A stretch of DNA of 64,000 nucleotides from positions 1 through 64,000 of the forward strand of contig NZ_JAFEUV020000009.1 of the NCBI RefSeq assembly GCF_017355915.2, given 5' to 3'. Below the pieces are notes generated by a model, which worked only from the letters and a program-made list of their open reading frames with translations, did not search any database and was not told the DNA's origin. Shown piece by piece: positions 33,039 through 42,900 of this stretch (positions are counted from its first letter, which is position 1; every line of letters starts with the position of its first letter). The position numbers and the translations under genes were made by a program. This DNA is from Telluribacter roseus. Its GTDB lineage: Bacteria; Bacteroidota; Bacteroidia; Cytophagales; Spirosomataceae.

Positions 33039-34313
33039 TTAGATGGTCCAGGCAGCGCGCATCGGCTGATCGATGAGGCGATTGGCCCCTTCGTCATCAA
33101 TGAACTCCTGCTTGACGGGATCAAACTTCAGCGAGCGTCCCAGACGCAGAGCGATAAGACCCATATTGACGAGTGTACACGAACGGTGTCCGTTCTCTTC
33201 GTTCAGGGCAAATTTCTTACGCTCTTTCACGGCTTCCACGAAGTCGGTCACCTGAGGCTCCGGATCGGGGAAGGCCGCCAGTTTCTTTTCCAGATCCGGA
33301 ATGTCCGAGCGGAAGTTAGGGTATAGCTTACCCTTAGGCCCTTCGATATACGGTACATTGGCATCCTTGGCTTCTCCATCCAGGATGATCTTACAGCCGT
33401 CGGCGTAAGTGTACTCAATACGGCGCCAGGTACCTACCGCATCGGTATGCTGCTGGGGCGCGTCTATTTCTACACTAACGGGACTGGTGTGGTCTTTGCC
33501 CAGGAAGTACTGGATCGGGTCGAGGTAGTGCTGGCCCATATCGCCCAGTCCACCTCCATCGTAGTCCCAGTAGCCCCGGAAGGTACCGTGCACGCGGTGC
33601 GGGTGGTACGGCTTGTAGGGAGCGGGTCCGAGCCACATTTCATAGTCGAGGTCGGCGGGTACGGGCTGAGGGTCAAGGTTGGTCTGACCTACCCAGAAGA
33701 ACTTCCAGTCGAAGCCGGTGTGGCGGCTTACGGTTACTTTGAGGGGCCATCCCAGCAGTCCGCTATCGACCAGTTTCTTGATGGGCTTTACGGTGGTATT
33801 CATACCGTAGAAGTTGGCATCGAAGCGGAACCAGGTATTGAGGCGGAAGATACGACCGTGCTGCTGTACCGCTTCCACCAGGCGCTTGCCTTCGCCAATA
33901 GTACGGGTCATAGGCTTTTCGCACCATACGTCTTTCCCGGCGCGGGCGGCATCCGCCGCAATGATTCCGTGCCAGTGAGGAGGAGTAGCTACGTGTACAA
34001 TGTCCACTTCGGGCAGCTGGATAAGCTCCCGATAATCACTAAACGTTTTAACGTCTTTGCCCACCATACCGGCAGCCTGCTTAAGGTGGCCGCGATCCAC
34101 ATCACATAGGGCTACTACCCGGGTACCTGCGTACGGAATGTGGCCTCTCCCCATAGAACCCACACCCACAATCGCTTTGGTGAGCTGGTCACTCGGGGCC
34201 AGGTAGCCTTTACCTAATACATGCCGGGGAACAATGGAAAACGCGGCTACTGTAGCCAGTGAGCCTTTGAGGAAGTCACGTCTCCCAATGGACGCTTTCT
34301 TTTCTTCTTTCAT
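33039..34313 (-). CDS. Gfo/Idh/MocA family oxidoreductase with Tat signal
   Basis: The 424-residue protein starts with a Tat signal, GRRDFLKGSLATVAAFS. The dinucleotide-binding part has KAIVGVGSMGRGHIPY, and the catalytic region has VWCEKPMTRTIGEGKRLVEA with the conserved EKP, then GDMGQHYLDPIQYFLGK. Family members oxidise or reduce sugars with bound NAD(P); those with Tat signals work in the periplasm with a tightly held cofactor. Here it probably oxidises C3 of a sugar or reduces a keto sugar, as inferred from the DUF1080, GMC and isomerase genes around it. Confidence 0.88.
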   Translation of the reverse strand: MKEEKKASIGRRDFLKGSLATVAAFSIVPRHVLGKGYLAPSDQLTKAIVGVGSMGRGHIPYAGTRVVALCDVDRGHLKQAAGMVGKDVKTFSDYRELIQLPEVDIVHVATPPHWHGIIAADAARAGKDVWCEKPMTRTIGEGKRLVEAVQQHGRIFRLNTWFRFDANFYGMNTTVKPIKKLVDSGLLGWPLKVTVSRHTGFDWKFFWVGQTNLDPQPVPADLDYEMWLGPAPYKPYHPHRVHGTFRGYWDYDGGGLGDMGQHYLDPIQYFLGKDHTSPVSVEIDAPQQHTDAVGTWRRIEYTYADGCKIILDGEAKDANVPYIEGPKGKLYPNFRSDIPDLEKKLAAFPDPEPQVTDFVEAVKERKKFALNEENGHRSCTLVNMGLIALRLGRSLKFDPVKQEFIDDEGANRLIDQPMRAAWTI

Positions 34314-34393
34314 ACTATAAGGGATAGGAATGTTTCAAAATGTAAAGTAACAGGATGTACCCGTTATGTTTATAAATTATTTTAAAAAATTAA

Positions 34394-34420
34394 GAGGCTC
34401 TCCGTCAAGCAGAGAGCCTC
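34394..34420 (-). terminator. Terminator of the GMC oxidoreductase gene
   Basis: GAGGCTCTC and GAGAGCCTC form a 9-base-pair stem with a 9-base loop, followed on the minus strand by TTAATTTTTT. It lies 50 bases after the GMC stop. Confidence 0.8.
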
Positions 34421-34470
34421 CGATTAGTATACTATGACTCTTGCTACCTCCTCTCTACCCATCCAGGCTG

Positions 34471-36189
34471 TTACAGATTTCCTTTACGGAGTTCTTCAAC
34501 AGCATGATTGGCGGCGCGTGCCGTTATAGCCATATACGTCAGCGACGGATTCTGGGTAGAGTTGGTAGTCATACAGGCTCCGTCGGTTACGAATACGTTC
34601 TTGCAGGTATGGAACTGGTTCCACTTATTTAAAAGCGACGTTTTCGGATCTTTACCCATGCGTACACCTCCCATTTCGTGAATATCCAGTCCGGGTGCCT
34701 TTGCGGGCTTGTCGTGCGTCTGGATATTTTTGAATCCGGCCACGGTCAGCATTTCGGTCATCTGCTCGTGGAAGTCGCGGATCATCTTCTCGTCGTTGTC
34801 ATCATAGGCTACCGAGGTACGTAGCAGAGGGACACCCCACGCATCTTTCTGCTGCTGGTCCAGGGCTACGAAGTTGCTCTCCTTAGGGATGGTCTCTCCC
34901 ATCATCCAGGAGTTGACGCGCCAGTTGCCAAATTTACGGCTCATCAGGCTGGCTTTCAACTCCTCACCGAAGCCTTCCTGATCGCTGTACGTCATGCGGC
35001 TACTTCCAAAGCCGGCGGCATAGCCACGCAGGAAGTCGGTCTCCTGCTTGAATACGTTGCGGAAGCGGGGAATGTAGCTACTGTTCGGGCGAATGCCTTC
35101 GGTAGTCGAGTCGAGTAGCCCTTCGTATTCAGCGGAGATGGTGGTCCGGAAGTTATGGAATGAGATGTACTTACCCAGCAGGCCGTTATCATTGCCCAGG
35201 CCGTTGGGAAAGCGATTAGAAGTCGAGTTCAGCAGGATCAGGTTCGAATTAAGCGCCGAGGCATTCACGAAAATAATCTTCGCGTAGTACTCGGTCATCT
35301 CTTTGGTATGGGCATCAATGACACGAACCCCCGCGGCCTTCCCCTTCTGCTCATCGTAGATGATGGAATGTACCACTGAATCGGGACGCATGGTGAGCTT
35401 ACCGGTCTTGGCGGCCCAGGGTAGCGTAGACGAGTTACTGCTGAAGTACCCTCCGTACGGACACCCCCGGCGGCACAGGTTCCGGTTCATACACTGGCCC
35501 CTACCCTGCTCAATATGGATGGGCTGGGGCTTGGTCAGGTGCGCACAACGACCGATAATAACCGGGCGCGCTCCTTTATAATGTTTCGCCATCTCCTTCG
35601 TGAAGTGCTTCTCCACGCACGACTGCTCGTGCGGTGGCAGAAACTCGCCGTCGGGTAGCTGGGGTAAGCCGTCCTTATTACCGGATATTCCGGCAAACTT
35701 CTCCACGTAGCTGTACCAGGGTGCGATGTCTTTGTAGCTAATGGGCCACTCCACCGCGTAACCATCCCGCACGGGACCGTCGAAGTCGTACTGTGACCAG
35801 CGCTGGGTACCCCGCGCCCACATCAGCGACTTACCTCCCGTCTGATAGCCCCGGATCCAGTCAAAGGGCTTATCCTGGATGTAAGGATGCTCGTTGTCTT
35901 TAACGAAGAAATGCTCTGAATCCTCTGCCCAGGCCCCGGCACGACTCAGAATAGGATTGGCATCTTTGAGAGCTTTGGGAAGCTGTCCAAGGTGGTCAAA
36001 CTCCCACGGCTGCTTCATGGTAGTAGGGTAATCGGTCACGTGCTTTACCTCGCGTCCCCGCTCAAGTACCAGCGTACGCAGCCCTTTGCCCGTCAACTCT
36101 TTGGCCGACCATCCTCCGCTAATCCCGGAGCCAATCACGATGGCATCAAAGGTGCGCTCTTTTATGGAATCTATATTGAAATAAGACAT
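34471..36189 (-). CDS. GMC family oxidoreductase (glucoside 3-dehydrogenase-type)
   Basis: The 572-residue flavoprotein has FDAIVIGSGISGGWSAKELT with the FAD motif GSGISG, and LVLERGREV. CRRGCPYGG, a cysteine cluster, is in the middle, and the GMC C-terminal domain follows with HEMGGVRMGKDPKTS and TNSTQNPSLTYMAITARA. Its FAD-binding and Cys pattern is that of the large subunit of gluconate 2-dehydrogenase and glucoside 3-dehydrogenase. The gene for subunit 3 lies upstream. Together they would oxidise the 3-hydroxyl of a glycoside, passing electrons to a cytochrome. No Tat signal is visible, so it may be carried out by its partner. Confidence 0.88.
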   Translation of the reverse strand: MSYFNIDSIKERTFDAIVIGSGISGGWSAKELTGKGLRTLVLERGREVKHVTDYPTTMKQPWEFDHLGQLPKALKDANPILSRAGAWAEDSEHFFVKDNEHPYIQDKPFDWIRGYQTGGKSLMWARGTQRWSQYDFDGPVRDGYAVEWPISYKDIAPWYSYVEKFAGISGNKDGLPQLPDGEFLPPHEQSCVEKHFTKEMAKHYKGARPVIIGRCAHLTKPQPIHIEQGRGQCMNRNLCRRGCPYGGYFSSNSSTLPWAAKTGKLTMRPDSVVHSIIYDEQKGKAAGVRVIDAHTKEMTEYYAKIIFVNASALNSNLILLNSTSNRFPNGLGNDNGLLGKYISFHNFRTTISAEYEGLLDSTTEGIRPNSSYIPRFRNVFKQETDFLRGYAAGFGSSRMTYSDQEGFGEELKASLMSRKFGNWRVNSWMMGETIPKESNFVALDQQQKDAWGVPLLRTSVAYDDNDEKMIRDFHEQMTEMLTVAGFKNIQTHDKPAKAPGLDIHEMGGVRMGKDPKTSLLNKWNQFHTCKNVFVTDGACMTTNSTQNPSLTYMAITARAANHAVEELRKGNL

Positions 36190-36264
36190 GTCTTAAAATT
36201 CTGAATTCTGAATGTTGAATTGTGAGTTAGGAGTGTACGAAGGAATTGTATTTGGTGCAAAAGT

Positions 36265-36416
36265 GGCCCCAGAGGGGATACACCTTAGTAGTAGAATAAC
36301 GATTAAGCGTATTTTAGCCCCCGGCGGGGCGACACCTGAACTTATATGTGCCGCTCCTACGGAGCTGTACTTACACTTTTGATGCTACTTCTACTAAAGT
36401 ACCGCCCCTCTGGGGC
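36265..36416. repeat. Cluster of short GC-rich palindromes
   Basis: The 361-base gap between the GMC and subunit 3 genes has no gene. It holds four small hairpins: GCCCCAGAGGGG near 36266, GCCCCCGGCGGGGC at 36317-36330, GCTCCTACGGAGC at 36353-36365 and GCCCCTCTGGGGC at 36404-36416. Around them are low-complexity runs of the AATTCTGAATT and TCACTCATTCA type. The hairpin cores match those before galK. Confidence 0.65.
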
Positions 36417-36550
36417 TTATTTAGAATTCTTTCGTACACTACTAATGTTGAATTGTGAATTAGCTACTGAGTGAAAAAATTCTGAATCACCAATTCACTC
36501 ATTCACCGCAGCGGCGGCCGCTAAATCACTCACTGATCACTGGTCACTGC

Positions 36551-37087
36551 TCACTGCACAACCGGTACGCAGCCGTGGTAGTAGCCGGGAGCCATGTTGT
36601 ACTTGAGTACATGGGTCATATAGTACTCCGAGTTGGTATAGCCCTGGATAGTCAATCTCTTGATCATACCGACAAATTCTTTGGCCGCAGCATCCGATGA
36701 GCTGTTCATCTTTTGCAGCACGTCCACCCGCTCCTTAGGGGTGAGTGCCGCAAAGCCTTTCTGGTACGTCTGGTTGGCTAGTTTTTCGGTAATAAGTAGG
36801 CCCTCTTTCAGGCTGGCCTGTGCCGCCTCACCCAGGCAATCGCTGATCATGCGGGCGGCAAACTGGTGTACTCTCAATTCTTTGGCACCGGGCGATACCA
36901 CACCGGCGACATTGGTAGTCTGGGGTAGGATGGCTTCTACGAGTTCGCCCAGCAGGGCCTCTTCACTGGCAGAAAGCGTAGTAACCGGACCGACGGATTC
37001 GGGTGTCCAGTTGGACGCCCAGGCAGGCAGGCTCACCAGACCTCCCAGTGCCAGCCCCAGGCTTTTGATAGCGGATCGTCTTTTCAT
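36551..37087 (-). CDS. Gluconate 2-dehydrogenase subunit 3 family protein
   Basis: The 178-residue protein has a Tat-like signal (MKRRSAIKSLGLALGGLVSL) and the subunit 3 domain: LLGELVEAILPQTTNVAGVVSPGA, then VHQFAARMISDCL, FVGMIKRLTIQGY and YYHGC. Subunit 3 binds and carries the GMC flavoprotein across the inner membrane through the Tat pathway. It is encoded 361 bases upstream of the GMC gene. Here the two form a periplasmic sugar dehydrogenase; the third, cytochrome c, subunit is not encoded nearby. Confidence 0.85.
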   Translation of the reverse strand: MKRRSAIKSLGLALGGLVSLPAWASNWTPESVGPVTTLSASEEALLGELVEAILPQTTNVAGVVSPGAKELRVHQFAARMISDCLGEAAQASLKEGLLITEKLANQTYQKGFAALTPKERVDVLQKMNSSSDAAAKEFVGMIKRLTIQGYTNSEYYMTHVLKYNMAPGYYHGCVPVVQ

Positions 37088-37163
37088 GCAGCAATAGGAG
37101 TTTAATCCACCGGGTGCTGGCCCCGGTGGATAATATAATAGTTAAGGGTAGGATCAGATAGTA

Positions 37164-38138
37164 TCAGCTAAATACATCACGCAGCACTTTCAGGCTCTTG
37201 GGTACTGCCGTTTCGGGATCTTCCTTGCCCTCCATTTCCAGTGATACATAGCCCTTGAAGTTGGCCTTACGCAGGATGTTCGCGATCTTTTTGTAGTCCA
37301 GAGTCAGGTCGTAGAAGTGGCCTCCGCCGTAGTACGTCTTGGCCTGGACGATGGTAGCATAAGGAGCCAGACGCTCAAACTGTGGGTAGGGGTCTCCGAC
37401 GAAGTTGCCCGTATCGACATTCATCCCCATAGCCGGCGACGAAGCGAGTGGCTTGTATATCTCGAGCAGGTAGTCGATGTTGGACGACAGCCCCCAGTGG
37501 TTTTCGATGGCCAGTACCACGCCGGCTTTTTCGGCCGTTACCAGACACTCACCTAGGGAGTCAATGCACCACTTGATGGCATCTTTATCGGTGTAGCCTT
37601 CGATAGGTGGCTCCTGACCTGTCTTGTAGTAGTTGGCATCACGCTTTACGGTGCGCCAGCTGCCGGTGTTCATACGAATAGCAGGTATGCCCATCTGGGT
37701 AGCCAGATCGATACAGCGCCGGGTATGCTCAATGTCTTTTTTGCGGTCCTCGGCTTTGGGTTGTACAAAGCTCTGGTGAATTGAAAGCATCGGCAGGGCC
37801 AGTCCGTTATCAAATGCCAGGCGCTTGAGCTTGTTCATGTACGGGATGGTTTCGTTCTCCATCTGACGGTGCAGGATCTCTACGCCTTCAAAGCCCAGAC
37901 GAGCCGCATTCTCGATTACTTTTTCGATGGGGTACTTCTGCTCCTGGAAGTGCCAGTACGAGTAGGTTGATACCGCCAGCGGGATCCTCTTGGTGGGTGG
38001 TGCTGCTACCGGTGCGGCAGTTGCCTCAGCCTGGGCAGACTGACCGGCCAGGGCGGCCACTCCGGCCAGGGCGGTAGCTTTGAGCCAGCCTCTTCTGGAT
38101 GAATGGCTTTCATCCGTAGTACGTGTGATGTCTTGCAT
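37164..38138 (-). CDS. Sugar phosphate isomerase/epimerase family protein (TIM barrel)
   Basis: The 324-residue protein starts with a Tat-like signal ([20 protein letters not shown]). The core is an AP-endonuclease-2-type TIM barrel: [14 protein letters not shown], then [33 protein letters not shown] with Glu and His metal ligands, MNVDTGNF, and [13 protein letters not shown]. These residues bind a divalent metal. Related barrels in oxidised-sugar loci isomerise or hydrate the keto sugars made from 3-keto-glycosides. The gene lies between SusD and subunit 3, on the same strand. Confidence 0.85.
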   Translation of the reverse strand: MQDITRTTDESHSSRRGWLKATALAGVAALAGQSAQAEATAAPVAAPPTKRIPLAVSTYSYWHFQEQKYPIEKVIENAARLGFEGVEILHRQMENETIPYMNKLKRLAFDNGLALPMLSIHQSFVQPKAEDRKKDIEHTRRCIDLATQMGIPAIRMNTGSWRTVKRDANYYKTGQEPPIEGYTDKDAIKWCIDSLGECLVTAEKAGVVLAIENHWGLSSNIDYLLEIYKPLASSPAMGMNVDTGNFVGDPYPQFERLAPYATIVQAKTYYGGGHFYDLTLDYKKIANILRKANFKGYVSLEMEGKEDPETAVPKSLKVLRDVFS

Positions 38139-38203
38139 GATTGGTAAGGAGTTAGGAATAGTATAAAAACACTATGAGACGCTATTTTTACCTATACAAT
38201 TTT

Positions 38204-38233
38204 CGCCTGCCCCACATATACATGAGGCAGGCG
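38204..38233 (-). terminator. Hairpin after susD
   Basis: CGCCTGCC and GGCAGGCG form an 8-base-pair stem with a 14-base loop, 11 bases after the SusD stop. There is no U tract after it, so it may only reduce read-through into the downstream genes or protect the susCD mRNA end. Confidence 0.5.
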
Positions 38234-38243
38234 AATAAAGGGT

Positions 38244-39908
38244 TTAGGGATTCTGCTTCAGGACACTGGCTCCCATGATATCGATCTGGGCCTGTGGGAT
38301 CGGGAAGTACTCGTTCTTACCCTTGACGAAGGTAGCTCCGTTCAGGTACGTTCTCTTCTTGCTTTCCTTAGTCAGATACGCATTCAGCGTCTGGTCGGCT
38401 ACGCCCCAGCGTACCAGGTCGAAGAAACGGTGTCCTTCCATGGCCAGCTCGACACGACGCTCAAAACGAACCGCTTTGCGGGCGTACTCCTGGCTTGGGA
38501 ACGATGGGTAAGGCTTCACCAGGTAGTTAGCGGCTGGCTTACCATCGGCAGTAGTTACGACTACGTTACCGGCACGCGTTCTGATCTGATTTACTATTTT
38601 GAGGGCCATATCCAGGTCGCCTTCTTCTACGGCTACCTCGGCACGCATCAGCAGTACATCAGCAAAGCGCAGGGCGCGGTAGTTGTTGGAGTTAGCACGG
38701 GGAGACTCAGCACCGGCGTTTTCACCGCTATACGCAAAGAACTTCTTGAATGTATACGGACCCCCAAAGCTCTGATCACGGATCCAGTTTCTACCGGGGT
38801 GTACGCCCCAGTTCAGGAAGGGGATACCTCTGCGGCCTACGGTCCAGTCCAGACGGGGGTCAAGGGTACCTTCGTGCGGAGTAAAGGCAGCCGATGAAGC
38901 TAGGCCTTCGTCATTCTTCACGTCTTCGTCGTTGAATGTATCCAGCAGGGGCAGACCGTTCGCATCGGTTTTGAAAGCGTTTACGAGGTTCTGGGAAGGC
39001 TGGTAGAAACCGCAGCATCCACCGGGAGCCGATCCGTAGGGGAAGTTCCAGTTGTCCCCCCAGCTACCATTCTGACCAAGACCACCGTCACCTACCGACA
39101 TCTGTACTTCAAATACCGACTCACTGTTGTTTTCGGTAGCAATCCGGAAGTTGTCGTGGTAGCTGTTGACCAGGGCGAACGGACCGTTATTGATCACATC
39201 GTCCAGCAGGGGCTTGGCGGCTGCATAGTCGCTCTGGTACATATGCGCCTTGGCCAGTACAGCTTTGGCGGTCCACTTACTGGCTCTACCTACGGCTGCT
39301 TTGGTCTCCGAAAGGTTATCAATCGCATACTGGAAATCAGCCTCTATGTTAGGCCATATGTCCTTGTCGTTCGGCAGGTTGATGTAGTCGGTTACGTTTT
39401 CGTCCACGTAAGGTACCATGTTCCAGAGCTTTTTGGCTTCGAAGTGGTACCAGGCCCGCAGGAAGCGGGCTTCGCCCATGGCCTGCTTTTTCTCCGCCTC
39501 TGACATATCGTTCGCTTTCGCGATCAGCTTGAGTGCATCGTTGGAGCGCGAAACCCCATCGTAAATAGCGACCCACTTATCATTGAAGGCTCCGATATCG
39601 GCCTGATTCTGATACCGCTCGATGGTGGTGATCTGCGCCTGGTCACCTACGTCACTACCTTTGTAGGCGTCGTCCGACGCTACCGAGCCGTAGATCCAGT
39701 TACTGGCCGAGGCCGTGTTGGTTGGGCCGGCCCCTACTCCATCCAGCAAGCTGTACGCCCCGATCAGTACCGCGTTTACACCTGCTCTGTTGGCGAGCAT
39801 CTGCTCATTGGCTACCCCCAGCGGAGTGGTTTCCAGAAACCCACTGCCACAGGAAGTCATCATTCCCATGCTGACCAATGCTGCCACTACTAAGACTTTC
39901 TTTTTCAT
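38244..39908 (-). CDS. SusD/RagB family outer membrane lipoprotein
   Basis: The 554-residue protein has a signal ending TSC (Cys20), typical of SusD lipoproteins. It shows the SusD start, GFLETTPLGVANEQML, the TPR-like helical region with RAWYHFEAKKLWNMVPYVDE, and the C-terminal RFADVLLMRAEVAVEEGDL and FERRVELAMEGHRFFDLVRW. SusD is the surface lid that binds glycan and passes it to SusC. The gene follows susC by 56 bases in one transcript. Confidence 0.95.
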   Translation of the reverse strand: MKKKVLVVAALVSMGMMTSCGSGFLETTPLGVANEQMLANRAGVNAVLIGAYSLLDGVGAGPTNTASASNWIYGSVASDDAYKGSDVGDQAQITTIERYQNQADIGAFNDKWVAIYDGVSRSNDALKLIAKANDMSEAEKKQAMGEARFLRAWYHFEAKKLWNMVPYVDENVTDYINLPNDKDIWPNIEADFQYAIDNLSETKAAVGRASKWTAKAVLAKAHMYQSDYAAAKPLLDDVINNGPFALVNSYHDNFRIATENNSESVFEVQMSVGDGGLGQNGSWGDNWNFPYGSAPGGCCGFYQPSQNLVNAFKTDANGLPLLDTFNDEDVKNDEGLASSAAFTPHEGTLDPRLDWTVGRRGIPFLNWGVHPGRNWIRDQSFGGPYTFKKFFAYSGENAGAESPRANSNNYRALRFADVLLMRAEVAVEEGDLDMALKIVNQIRTRAGNVVVTTADGKPAANYLVKPYPSFPSQEYARKAVRFERRVELAMEGHRFFDLVRWGVADQTLNAYLTKESKKRTYLNGATFVKGKNEYFPIPQAQIDIMGASVLKQNP

Positions 39909-39964
39909 ATACTTAGAATAGACTTGAGGTTCTTAGATAAAATACTTCTTACTACACCCGCGGA

Positions 39965-42900
39965 TTAGAATCCGAAGTTGATTCCGATCTGGTACATCTT
40001 AGCATTTGGGTAGTTACCCTGATCGATACCCAGTACAGTACTGCCCGGTGTAGAGCCTACCGAGGTGATCTCAGGGTCGATACCGCTGTACTTGGTGATG
40101 GTGAACAGGTTCTGAGCCTGAACGTACACACGGGCACTTGACAGACCAATCTTGGACAGTGTACCGGCAGGCAGTGTATAGCCCAGAGTGATGTTCTTCA
40201 TACGCAGGTACGAGCCGTCTTCAATGAAGTAGCTGGAAGGCTGCTGGCTGCGGCTGTCGTTGGCATCCAGGATCGGCAGTACAGCGTCAGGATTCTCAGG
40301 AGTCCACGAGTCGTACAGCATACGGAGGCTACGGTTACCGGCCTGGTTGTTAAAGTCAACCCAGCGCTTCACCATGTTGAGTACCTGGTTGCCCTGTACG
40401 CCCTGCAGGAAGGCCGAGAAGTCGAAGTTCTTATAGCCCAGGTTCAGGTTGATACCGTAGGTAAAGTCAGGATGCGGGTTGCCCAGGAACACCCGGTCAT
40501 TGTCAGTGATGGTACCGTCACCGTCGGTGTCCTGGTACTTGTACTTACCCACAGCCGCGTAACCAGGGTACTTAGGTCCGGCGTCAACTTCACCCTGATT
40601 CTGATAGATACCGTCGATCTTCAGACCGTAGAACGAGTACAGCGGCATACCGGCTACGGAGCGAGTCCAGGTATAGCTACGGATAGCCGGTCCCAGCAGT
40701 ACGGCGGTGGCGCTGTTGTTGAGCTTTACTACGTTGTTGCGATAGGTAGAGAAGTTAATACCTACTCCGTAGGTCAGGGCACCGTTCATGGCCTGATCGT
40801 TGTAGTTCAGGCCCAGGTCAAGTCCTTTGTTGCTCATTTCACCTACGTTCACGAAAGGAATAGTAGCCACACCCTGGGTAGCCGGTAGTGCCACCTGGTA
40901 CAGCATATCCGATGTAACGCGGTTGTACACATCCAGGTTGAAGCCAAACTTGCCCTTCAGGAAGGTAACGTCCAGACCGATGTTGGTCTGCGTAGTAGTT
41001 TCCCACTTGGCGTCCTGATTCCCGAAGGCTTCGGTATCAAATCCGGCCACTACGGAGTTGTTGGAACCCGTGATCGGATACGACGATTGGTTGAGGGTAG
41101 AGCGGTAGGTACTGAAACCATTGTAGTTACCGATCTCCTGGTTACCGGTCTGTCCCCAGCCGGCTCTCAGCTTCAGATCATCCAGCCAGGTCAGATTCGA
41201 CATGAACCCTTCCTGTGAGATACGCCATCCGGCACTGAACGCCGGGAAAGTACCGTAGCGGTTGTTCTGACCGAAGCGCGAAGAACCATCACGACGTACG
41301 GTAGCTTCGAGCAGGTAGCGGTCCAGGAGGGAGTAGTTGACCTTACCGAATACCGAGAAGAGCGCCCACTCGTACCCGGTGCCACTGTTGTTGATACCAG
41401 CACTACCCGAGTTGAGGTACATAAAGAGCGGATCTTCCGAGAAGAAGGTCGTACGGGTGGCCGAGAAGTTACGTCCCGTGCCTTTGATGGCTTCAGTACC
41501 GGCCAGTACGCTCAGCTTATGAATATCCGCGAAGGACTTGCTGTAGTTCAGGGTGTTGGTCCAGGTCCAGTTGATATCGTACGCGTTGGCGTTGGTCAGT
41601 GAGTTGGCTGGTTCGATCTCCGCCTCTTCCAGGTCCATCAGCACGTAGGATACGCGGTTGGCATTGTTATAGTCAATACCCATGCTCGTACGGGCCACCA
41701 GATCCTTCATGATATCCGCTTCGGCGTACACATTTCCGAAAGCACGGAAGGTGTTCAACTGGTTGTTGCGGCCTCTCCAGAGCTGAGCTACCGGGTTGGT
41801 AGCAGGTCCCAGACCAGCCGCGCGGGTAGCGGCAAAGTTGCCCATGATGTCATACACCGGAATGATCGAAGGTATACGGTATCCGTTACCGATGGGGTTA
41901 CCATCCTGGTTGTTGGCGGTGCTGCCGGTACCGTTGTTGTGGTAGTAGCCTTTGTTCTGGGTGTAGCTTACTTCCAGGTTTTCGCCGAAACGTACGCGCT
42001 TCTTAAAGGTAAACTCCGTGTTAGAACGTAGTGAGTAGCGGTCAAACGACGTATGGATCATGACACCATCCTGCTTGAAGTAGTTCAGGGAGATAGCGTA
42101 ACGGCCATTTTCGGTACCACCTGTAGCTCCCAGGTTGTACTCCTGAATGGGAGCCGGACGAAGAATTTCTTTATGCCAGTCGGTACCTTCCTTATTCGCT
42201 TCTACAATCTGGTAGAAACCTGCCGCATTGTAGTTGTACAGCGAAGGGTTAACCCGGGGATCTGTTGCCGACAGGCCATACGCAGAACCCGCCAGGATAT
42301 AGTCAGGTACTACCGCCGAAGGGCCATTGCCGTACTGCTGGTGCGACGGATTACCGTTGGTCAGTACACCGGCGTTTCGGCGCTGCGTCCAGAGCAGGTC
42401 ACCGAATAGCTGCGGGTCTTTGATCAGTCCCAGCTCTACCTTACCGGTCTGGATGCCGGTACGGCTGTTGAATGTAAACTGAGGCGCTCCGATCTTTCCT
42501 TTCTTGGTAGTAATGATGATTACCCCGTTGGCCGCGCGTGCACCATAGATAGAAGCCGAAGAGGCATCTTTCAGTACCTGCATCGACTCGATGTTGTTGG
42601 GGTTGATGCTGTTGAGGCCCCCTTTGGTAGGTACCCCGTCAATAATGTACAGCGGATCGTTGTCGTTGACAGTACCAAAGCCGCGGATACGTACGGTAGC
42701 TTCACCACCCGGCGTGTTGTTAGAAGTAACGGTTACACCGGCTACCCGGCCCTGCAGCTGCTGGGCTACGTTAGGTGCCGCTACTTTGGTCAGTTCGGTG
42801 GCATCTACGGTGGATACCGCACCGGTGATATCCCGCTTGGACTGCGTAGAATATCCCGTTACAACTACTTCGCTCAGAGTCTTGATATCACCCTGGAGCG

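Noticed and set aside
33447-34109. Long plus-strand frame (220 codons) inside the Gfo/Idh/MocA gene
   Set aside because: Antisense shadow of a conserved enzyme with a Tat signal; no recognisable motif.
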